DNA of 64,000 bases from Monosporascus cannonballus (taxonomy: Eukaryota; Ascomycota; Sordariomycetes; Xylariales), in contig QJNS01000332.1 in assembly GCA_004154925.1 (NCBI GenBank), positions 1 to 64,000 on the forward strand, written 5' to 3'. Positions 55,585 through 64,000 of this stretch are shown in pieces (position 1 is the first letter of the stretch; each line of letters opens with the position of its first letter). The notes under the pieces were generated by a model. That model saw nothing but the letters and a program-made list of their open reading frames with translations, did not search any database and was not told the origin of the DNA. The position numbers and the translations under genes were made by a program.

Positions 55585-58500
55585 GATGGCTATGAATTCG
55601 AGGCCGAAGAGCCAGCGGCCGACCTCTTCCCGCACTGCTAGAGAACGGCGTTGAGGAGTTTCCGGCTGTTGAAGTTCCGAATCGGAACCAACATATATGC
55701 ATGATACATTCCAAGGTCTTCTTCACTGGCCAATCATCCTGGACCATTTTACGTTCCCTTCAGCATGGACGCTGTTGTGTTTACCTTGAACACACTGCTA
55801 GCCCGGGTTGGGCGTCCTGGGCGAGGAAGATACGGAGCGGTATAAACCGGAAGCTACGGAGCGGCATAACCGGGAAGATACGGAACGGTATAAACCAGGG
55901 CCGGTCCGGGGTATCGATCTTGCCTTAGCAGCGCCGGTCACATCCATTAAGGATTCATATAACCGCTCGGTCAATTCGCAAGAAGAGACGCCTACGAGCT
56001 CAATCTCCAGCTCCGGTGCATGCTCAACTGCTAGACCTCGATCGATATTACAACTGAGCAGTGCCCACGGGTCAGGGCAGTTCTGTGACGAACTCGTTTC
56101 ATCTGACTACCCTGTCGGTGCCTATCGATACCAAGGACAATGGATGGATCACATGACCTGGGATACCTTTGGGACGTTGCAACCCTCTCGTCCTGCTTGC
56201 ATCCAACCGAGTGTTAGTTCATGCGGAGCAATGAGGGGGAGGGGTCTCGGGGACAATGGCACACCCTAGCTGCGGGGCAGAAGGGCCCAAACGTTGGAGA
56301 AGTGTGGGACACCATCCCGATGAAAGGGGACTTTTTCTTGCTTGGTAGATATGGTCGCGATAAGTTATTTTGGGGCTAGTGACAACACTAAATGCCTTGG
56401 CCCTTGTCAATTAAAATGTTTTCTTGCAGAATGTGAATGGTAGCGTGCATCGCTTGTTGAATTTCTGCCGAGTTTTATGGAGAGGATAGGTGATATTGGT
56501 CCCCGAACCATTTGTCTTTTGACGGAGGCGGACCTTGAAGAGTCGTATTGTAGAACAGCCGCATCATCGGGCAAAGGATTGGCCGTAACAGATTTATCGC
56601 CAAAGTGTCCTGCTCGACAACGTCTACGTCTCTTTTTGGACCTCCAAGTTTAAGAATTTAACTAAGCACATGGTCTCTTCATTGGCAAACGAAAAATATT
56701 ATCATACTTACATATCTCTCTAAGCTGCACATGACAATGCGAGAAAATTACGGAGCATCAATCAAACGCGGTCCCGACCAATCCGAATGCGGCCAATCCA
56801 CTTGGTCTAGGATGACAGTTGTGCCTATGTAATAACCGACACTATCCACATCACGTGCTCCGTGTACAGACACTAACACGAGGTAAATATAGAGAAGTAC
56901 TTGACCCTATGGACTAAAGAGGTCGCTCGATAATTGTAGTCCAGGACCGTAACACGATTACAGTATCTACCCCTAATCGAGGCAGACGTGTCAAGTATTC
57001 AATATTACGAGGCCTTTGCTTCAACCCCATGAGATCGATTGTACGTTAGGTACTAACTTGCATGCGGAGAATTTGGTTGATCGGCGGCAGTGGACATGTG
57101 TTATGTGTGATACAGGTTTTCACTCTTATTTTGGTGGGTAGTCGCGCGTCTTCGAGAAACGACTCCTGAGCAGCACATATGGATTTCTCCGTCAAGCCGG
57201 ATGGACGTACGGCATCCTTCCACTTGCCAGGCTACCTGGCACTCAAGAAATATACGTACTCTTTTCAAATGCAACATTACAAGATCGAAATCGCAGCTCG
57301 AGTTACAGCTGACCGGATCGAGCTTACTCTGCAGGGGCCGCAGAACAAGGCAACTCTCACCGTCATTGAAATCGCCGCGTGTACGAGTCGGTACTTAATC
57401 ACAAGCAAAAGCTAATGACTAATAACGATAGACTTGATAGGCCAGCCTCGACTATGTCGTGACACACTGAAGTCGTTGTGGCTTGCCTCAGTATGGAGCA
57501 GAGACGGCGCGCGATGGACCAAAGGGGATTAGTTCTTATGGACCGCCAAAGTTCTTGACTCGTCCACTACCACGACAAGGGAATATCGCTTACTAACACG
57601 AGGAGGTAGTTTTGGTAATGGCCCGGACCTCATCGCGATGAGGACGAAGACGTCAACTGGTACATCCCGTAGTAACTCTGCTAGTGCAAGGGGCTGATTC
57701 GCTACTCCGCATCACTGAAAAGTTCCAAGAGCGCAGGCTGCGGAGCGATTCACCGAGTTCGGCTGCACGTGGGGCAGCTACTAACACTTAGCCCTGCTAA
57801 GCCCCACGATTCAGCAAAATCCGAAGACTGGGGTACGGAGAATAAGCCGGAAACGAAATTCGGCTCCAATCCGCAGAGCGGAATGACAAAGGGCATTCAA
57901 ATCTTCCGGGTGCTCACTCTGCGGTTCAACAAGTCAGTTTAGGTACCTCAAGCGCTCATGCATTGCGCCCGATGTCACGGGGGCCGACGAGGCTACTTGA
58001 TGAGCTGATTCGTGTGCTCACATGTGAGAAAGCTTGGCGATCTCGTGAGAAAAATCTACAGTCTAAACGGAGCCAAGAATGGGGACACACACACGAGCGA
58101 TTTATTATTGGGGACCACGAGAAGTCTCAAACGAACCAGTTGCAGGCAGTCCCGGAGTCTGGACCCAGAAATGTGTCTGCATTATGACACTAGAGGTCTC
58201 CATTCGTCATCTTAGTAGAATACCAGGGACAAGTCCATCCAAGCAGTCCCACGAGGGAAGGACGTAATATAATAGTCCAAGACCCCCCACCATATCTGCC
58301 TCCGCATTCCCTTCCCCTTTTTGAAGCTTGGAGTCGTTTTGAGATTCGTGTGTTGAAGCTGTAGAGAGACCTCCCACTAGGAGCCGTGCGATGCGGAAGC
58401 CAGAGCATTCACGGAGAACAACGCGCGAGAGACAGAGAAGACCTCTGGGGAGTTGGGTTCGATAGCCGTTGCTTGCCGCCAATATCGTCAACTAGACACA

Positions 58501-58629
58501 CTCACACGACCGGTTGAAGCAATTTCACGCGATTACGTGGGCCTCAAACCAAAGTTTCCGGGTTACATCCTCGGTTTTGCAGAGGATATAGACATTCACG
58601 AGAACGTTGAAATTCACGACAGCCAAAGC
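55585..58629. other. 3-kb intergenic region, with possible small gene and CTF1 upstream sequence
   Basis: No gene can be firmly supported. 55802-56269 is an open frame without ATG that contains a 24-nt minisatellite. 57179-57415 is a 78-codon frame (MDFSVKPDGRTASFHLPGYL...) without known relatives that I recognise; treat it as unproven. The last kilobase should hold the promoter of the CTF1-beta-like regulator. Confidence 0.4.
55829..55900 (+). repeat. 24-nt minisatellite, three units
   Basis: Three adjacent 24-nt units (55829-55852, 55853-55876 and 55877-55900) share the pattern TACGGAGCGGTATAAACC with a few substitutions. In one frame they read TERYKPEA, TERHNRED and TERYKPGP, an eight-residue repeat. 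The unit length divisible by three suggests current or former coding. Confidence 0.85.
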
Positions 58630-61600
58630 ATGGCCGCCGACGAGGCATCATCGGTCCGTTCGCCCGAAGTCGAAGCGGACGAGCCGACGGCGACGGTGGA
58701 AGCCCCCCTTATTCCGGAAATAGCAGCGAAAGCTACTTCGCCGTCGAGCAAGAAGAGATCTGCTTTGGCGTCAGAGCCCAGTGGCACTACCAAGGTCACG
58801 AAACGAAGAGCGGCAAGAGCCTGTGTAAGTCAGAATCCCGGTGTTCCGAGTTTTCTCCGTTGGACCTTTGCGAGTCTGTGGCCCGGCTTTTCCGCATTGT
58901 CGCGTTCCGGCCGCGTTTTGCCGCGAGCGCTGGGCTCCAGGGTGGCTGGAATTGCCCACCCGATAAATTGTGTGCCGGTGCTAACTCTTCAACGCGGTTG
59001 TAGGTGAGCTGCCGAGCTAGGAAGGTCAGATGCGACGTTGTCGAGGGTGCTCCTTGCGGCAATTGCAGATGGGACAATGTCGAATGTATCGTACAAGAAA
59101 GCCGTCGCAGAAAGTGAGTAATTGCCCTTCTACTTCCAGAAATTACAAGATTTTCCGCCTCATTATTTTGCGATGATTGCGTCATGAACCAAATATTTCC
59201 TTATTGAACTGCAAATTTCCAAGATGATTTGTTACGTTCAATTGGAGACGATCAAATAGGCTTGCTGACATCCCTGTCCTTTTCTCTTTTCTGCAGGAAG
59301 AATCTTTTTGACTCGACCCTGTCGAATAATACGGCTCCGCAGTCTGCCGAGACCCATCCTATTCAATTGAAAGCAAAGACCTCAGCCCCAGTAAATATCA
59401 CTGCGGCGCCGTTGCGAAGACCGAGCGAGGTGTCACAATTCTCAAACAACAGCAATGAGGGAAATGGCCAAACTGGCATTCCTGATGGCGGAGGCTTGGA
59501 AGGTCACGTTCCGCATATGATCTGTGAGTTAGCCAGCCCCTGTTCGGGGACCCCCTGAACCCCACGGGTTTTCACATGTCAGAATCCAACCCGTCCAATC
59601 AATTCCTCGACGAACCAATCGCTCGGGGGCACCCGGAAATTTTACCATGAGCACGAGACTGACAATGACGCCTCAGACCAGCGGTCAGGTGGCATGCAAC
59701 TCGACCCTTTGATGTTGGCTAAGTTGCAAACTCGGAGTAATGCATCGAGATACCCGAGTATCTGGCCGAGCCCGAGGACGGATTGCCACGGCTCAGTCTC
59801 CGGAGACCTGAGGACCGCGCAGTTCCTCAATACGTTGGAGGAGCCTGATGCGTCATCGCATTTGCCGGGGTTCATTCGCCCGCTTCCCGCCAAGATCGCG
59901 GCTGAGGATGTGGCTTACCTCAGTACCAAGGGGGCCCTCACGTTACCGACCATCCCCCTTCAGAATGCGCTCTTACGCTGCTATATCGAATACGTTCACC
60001 CGTACATGCCTCTCATCGACCTGAATGAATTTCTAACTGCCGTCAATTCCCGGGATGGCCTATGCGGCCAGATCAGCCTGCTCCTATATCAGGCTATTAT
60101 GTTTTCTGCAACTGCCTTCGTCGAGAGTAAGTTTCTAAAGGATGCTGGCTATCCTTCTAGAAAGGCCGCTCGTAAGGCGTCCTTCTACAAGGCTAGGCTC
60201 CTGTATGATTTCGACTATGAAAGCGATCGTCTCGTCCTTGTTCAGGGCCTCCTCCTCATGACATACTGGTATGAGACGCCGGACGACCAGAAAGATACAT
60301 GGCACTGGATGGGAGTTGCTATCTCCTTGGCCCATACTATCGGTCTTCACCGGAACCCGACCGGCACGAATATGTCCCCTCGGAAAAAGAGCTTGTGGAA
60401 GAGGATATGGTGGTGCTGCTTTATGCGCGACAGGTTAGTCGCCTTGGGCATGCGTCGGCCGACCCGCATAAAAGACGAAGACTTCGACGTACCGATGCTA
60501 GAGGAAGGCGACTTCGAGATCGAGTCACTCGCTGAAGGCATCCAGATCATCGGAGACGATTGTACTCTGATGCGCGACATCTCGATGCAGCAAGAACTTG
60601 CCCTACTATGTATTGAGAAGGCGAAACTGTGTCTCTGCATCAGCCACATGCTAAAAGCGCAGTATTCGGTCCTCATCAGGGACAAAGCGAAGCCCGAGAA
60701 TACGACGAACAGCACGATGATGCTGTTTCCTAATAAGCAGCTCGACAACATGGACAGCGTCAAGAACTGTGACGTGGAGCTCGTGGCCTGGCTGAAATTG
60801 CTTCCCGCTTGCTGCCAGTATCGGCCGTTGACATGCTTAGACATCAGGAACGGCCGCTCGACAGTAGCAGTGCAGCGCAATCTCTTGCATATGGTATACT
60901 ACACGACAGTCTCGGCGCTCCATCGGCCCCAGTTCCTGCCGTCCTCGCCGATGCACGCCCCACAGACCTCGGCCCAGGTCCAGGAGCTGTCACGGATGCG
61001 AGTCCGTGACGCGGCGACGCAAATCACGCGCATGATCTCGGAAATGCACACCCTGCGGCTCGAGAAGTACCTGCCGACCACGGGCGTTACCGTCGTGCTC
61101 CCGGCCATGATCATCCACCTCCTGGAGATGAAGAGCCCGCTGTCCCAGACGCGGGAGAACGCGCTGCACGGCTTCCGGCAGTGCATGATGGTCATGGAGA
61201 AGCTGCGCGACTCGTACTCGGCCGCGGACTACGCCGTGGGCTTCCTCGATGCCGCGCTGAGGAAGGCGTCTATCGACCTGCAAATCGCGCACCAGTCGCA
61301 GGCCCAGGATTTTAATCCCGTGGGCGGTCAGGACCAGGGCCAGGGCGATGGTCTGAAGACGGCCGCGGCGGCCGTGCCGCCCTTCCCGTCTTTCACGGCT
61401 AATAATAATCCGACCTTAGAAGACATGGCGACCCCGCCCCCGGACCCCTCCCCGTACGAGGCCGGCGCGACCGTCGAGGCCGCGGCTCAGGGAAACATGT
61501 CGCAGGTATCGGCCGCCAACCTGTTCCCGCCGTCGATGTCGCAGGCATTCGCACCGCCGGCGGACATCATGTCCGGGGCTCCGGGCGCGGGCGTGGACGC

Positions 61601-62075
61601 GGCCTCGGCCTTGGCCCTGATGAGCGGGGGCCCCTCACCCCCGCACACGGAGAAGGAGATGATGACGCCAAGCGCGAGCGGGTCCTCGGCCTCGGAGGGT
61701 CACGCGGCGCCCCTCGACGTCGAGATGGACTTCGACGCCACCGTCGACCACCAGGACGAGTTCGACTGGAACGCCATCACCGGCACCAACATCGACTTCG
61801 ACCAGTGGCTGCAGTTCCCGCCAGGGAACGACGGCGGCGGTAAGGCTGCGCCCACGACTGCCAAGACCGCCGCCCTCCTCGATGTCCCTGTGCCCGGGGC
61901 TGGAGCTAGGGCTAGGAACGACTTCGGCGGCGACGGCGGGCTGGGGAGACTCGCGAACTGCGGCGCCGCTGAGACCCCTTTCGGCCTCATCGTCAACATG
62001 GCCGAGGTCGATGGCACGGCCGCGCTCATGGGCATAATTGACGCGGATGCGGAAGGAGTCGTCGCTGTTTCGTGA
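58630..62075 (+). CDS. ctf1b: Zn(II)2Cys6 transcription factor, cutinase transcription factor 1 beta / FarA type
   Basis: This nuclear activator of cutinase, lipid and long-chain fatty acid use genes has four exons: 58630-58824, 59004-59113, 59297-59523 and 59677-62075. They give about 976 residues. The zinc cluster is Cys65, Cys68, Cys75, Cys83, Cys86 and Cys93 (RAARACVSCRARKVRCDV, then APCGNCRWDNVEC). Intron 1 splits it after the first Cys. A short linker leads to HVPHMIYQRSGGM. The fungal-specific regulatory domain follows, with LPGFIRPLPAKIAAEDVAYL, YVHPYMPLIDLNEF, LLMTYWYETPDDQKDTWHWM, ISLAHTIGLHRNP, RDRLVALGMRRPTRIKDEDF and STMMLFPNKQLDN, which agree with Fusarium CTF1-beta as I recall it. 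The C-terminal 250 residues are disordered, Pro/Ala-rich and acidic (DEFDWNAITGTNIDFDQWL), a likely activation region. Confidence 0.94.
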
Positions 62076-63662
62076 AGCGGTGCGGGACGGTCTCGTCGTT
62101 TCTTTCTCTTACCAGTGATCGGCCGGCACTTTCACTTCCCGGTGCCGGATACTGCACGTCTCAGAGATTTTTGTCGTCATTAGAGCCGCTATGTTAGCTT
62201 GGATGTTTACGCTGCACTGCACTGCACTACACTACACTACACTGCATGGCATAGGGTAGTCGCCGGCGTTTCTGGTGGGGTTCTTCTTTGGGGGAAAGGA
62301 AAGGAAAGGAAGGCATCCTCGGGGGGCGCTTAGTAGATAAAAGGTGAACGGCGCGCTGGGGATATTGAGAAGGTGTCTGTCTCTCTTCGCGGCGGCTGAC
62401 TGGCTGGATGGCTGGGTTCTCGGATTTGGGATATCTTTCGGTTATGTCTTGTGTGTCTTGTATGTCGTCTATACATACGCCCACCAAGTCGGAAGACTAG
62501 TGTTACTTAATATATATGTATGCGGGCAGGGCACGATCTATGGTGCGGCTGGGGCACATGTTAGGTTACGTCAGGCACTTGAGTTGGATTAAATCAGATC
62601 AAGTCGCAGTCGCGTGACCGATCTTGAGGTTTGAAAAATGGAGATGATGGTGTTGATGTCGACTTTTGAGTTCGCAGTGTGTGGTATATATGTGCCTACG
62701 TAATCATTTGCGATGTACAGGAAACATGACGGGGCGGCCTTATTCTTCAATGTTCTCACGTTCGCTGGGGTACAAATATGGTCAGCCAGTCTCCAGAGAA
62801 TTCACGGCGAGTATAAAGCCATATAGTTTAAGGATCCTTGATTTATCATTAATTCCTATGATCAATTAAAGTGCATAACCGTTTTCCGATAATCGATGAT
62901 GGGATCCGGGCCTTTGCAACCCTCCTCCCGAGCATACCGTTTTTCTAGGATTGCTCGGACGCACATCCGGACCCATGGTCGTGCGAGTCTGCAAGGTCCG
63001 GGAAACCCCGTTCCGTGGGGATACCTGTTCAGGGACGTGAAGGGACAGGGGGCTAGGTACTTATTTGGAAGAAGCGACGACGGCGGAGTTGGGGTTTGCC
63101 CTCTTCAACCTCCCTTACCGGATTTTGAGCCTTTGGTAAGGTACCTGATGCAGCTAGCCAATGACGAATGCGAGAAATGCCGAACCACAAACCACGCGCC
63201 ATCCGTCAAAAAAGGACCTCATCATGGCCAGTGAGGGTCTCATTTCGGGAATATGCCGTTGCCATAAACGACGATTCAAGCAGTGGGGTGAAAGGGAAAA
63301 TATCAAATTGTATAACGAGTATAAGACCCGGCTTTACGTTTCCAGGTAAAATGTCTCAGTCTGGTTGGTTGTGATGCTTGTTGAGAAGATACGGCAAGAT
63401 AAATTCTTTGTGCCACCCCATCCCAGTCGACTAAACGAAAGTCCATACCAACCAATACGACGGATCCGGCACAGGGGCAGCATTATGGCCGCTAGCAGAT
63501 GTCCTTGGAGAACCTCCGCTAGGGAACTAGGCTGGGACCTACGTATGAATTCGACAATGTGCGTGGCCTGAGTTTATCTACCGGTTGAAAGCTGGGTTCT
63601 AATCGTATGCACATCTACTGTGGCCGGAGTTCGTGAAGCCTTCCCATGGCCAATGAGCGAAT
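62076..63662. other. CTF1 3' region and spacer with simple repeats
   Basis: Immediately downstream are a 5-nt tandem (CTGCA/CTACA, seven units, 62212-62246) and an AAAGG run near 62294-62310. Further right no gene is supported; frames up to about 112 codons (62896-63234) lack domains. Confidence 0.45.
62212..62246 (+). repeat. Pentanucleotide tandem repeat CTGCA/CTACA x7
   Basis: Seven consecutive 5-nt units, three CTGCA, three CTACA and one CTGCA, lie about 140 bp after the CTF1-beta stop codon, probably in the 3' UTR or just beyond it. Confidence 0.85.
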
Positions 63663-64000
63663 ATGTTTCAAGCGATCCAAGCGAACGGCCCTGACCAGCA
63701 GCACCAGCCAGCAAGGCGCGAAGATGTCTATGCAGCCCACCCGGACGAGCTCCGCGGCGGGCGCGACCGCTGCGCGGCCGCCTGCCATGCCTTCAGACGA
63801 ACGGGTACGACGCTGGTTCAAGTGCGTAGCATCCTATCATCTGTCATCCCCACACTCCACTTCCCCGCGAATCTAATCTAATCCCATGCTTGGGAAGTCA
63901 TGTTATCTTGCGGATAAGTGTGGTGGGGTGTGGTGGGGTGAGAGGCTCGCTAGCTGACAACCTCCACGCGCAGCATCGTAGATCCAGCGCGCGCCGGCAG
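63663..64000 (+). CDS. Possible 5' part of a gene cut by the window edge
   Basis: An ATG at 63663 opens MFQAIQANGPDQQHQPARRE, continuing through EDVYAAHPDELRGGRDRCAAACHAF to a GTGCGT donor after 63821. A CTGAC branch-like site near 63955 and a CGCAG acceptor give a second exon from 63974 that stays open to the edge. Codons are G/C-ending and the CxxxC spacing (CAAAC) is suggestive. A competing frame from 63646 covers the same DNA. I do not recognise a family; low confidence. Confidence 0.3.
63919..63938 (+). repeat. Two-unit G-rich direct repeat, TGTGGTGGGG x2
   Basis: Two perfect 10-nt copies lie inside the proposed intron of the right-edge gene. Too short to infer a function. Confidence 0.7.

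Noticed and set aside
57179..57415. 78-codon open frame possibly encoding a small protein
   Set aside because: Reasonable ATG, but no similarity recognised, no introns and no codon bias; kept only as a remark in the intergenic entry.

Overview
The window is nuclear DNA of a filamentous ascomycete, most likely a Sordariomycete. The genes are spaced, with short introns (about 50-200 nt) that begin GTAAGT- or GTATGT-like, carry a CTAAC/CTGAC-type branch site and end in CAG or TAG. The proteins match Pezizomycotina families: a cutinase/fatty-acid regulator of the CTF1-beta/FarA type, a PITALRE kinase of the BUR1 type, and calcineurin B almost residue for residue as I recall it from Neurospora. 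I found no rRNA, convincing tRNA, CRISPR array, bacterial-type operon or intact transposon. Exon boundaries were read by eye from splice signals and frame continuity.

Layout. 1-14.4 kb is a housekeeping block: a small two-exon membrane protein, BUR1 (CDK9-type kinase, minus), a complex I NDUFB2-like subunit (plus), KAE1 (tRNA t6A, minus), EPL1 (NuA4 subunit, minus) and calcineurin B (plus). 14.4-30 kb is gene-poor. It holds one three-exon gene of unknown function (21.5-22.8 kb, minus) between two roughly 7 kb stretches in which I can support no gene. 30-33.2 kb has a divergent pair: mitochondrial ribosomal protein S9 (minus) and elongation factor 1-gamma (plus). 35-39 kb is accessory-looking: a cysteine- and tryptophan-containing hypothetical protein and a BAHD-type acyltransferase broken by two stop codons and a frameshift.

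39.7-44.6 kb holds a COQ8/ABC1-family atypical kinase (plus), RRP36 (minus) and a HAD/FCP1-like protein (plus). 47.6-53.3 kb holds a secreted GH43 glycosidase (plus), a mitochondrial tricarboxylate carrier (minus) and UTP13 (minus). UTP13 shows an apparent frame change near its N-terminus. Divergent from it is a four-exon gene of unknown function (53.8-55.6 kb). The right side holds a CTF1-beta/FarA-type Zn2Cys6 regulator (58.6-62.1 kb) and a possible cut-off gene at the edge.

No linked biosynthetic or defence system is evident. Two genes serve the same machine: UTP13 and RRP36 both act in 18S rRNA processing. BUR1 and EPL1 both act on RNA polymerase II chromatin. The most useful leads are the UTP13 frame change, the decayed acyltransferase, two conserved-looking unknown genes, an Asn in place of the second catalytic Asp of the FCP1-like protein, paired E-boxes in the EPL1 intron, and the two long gene-free stretches.
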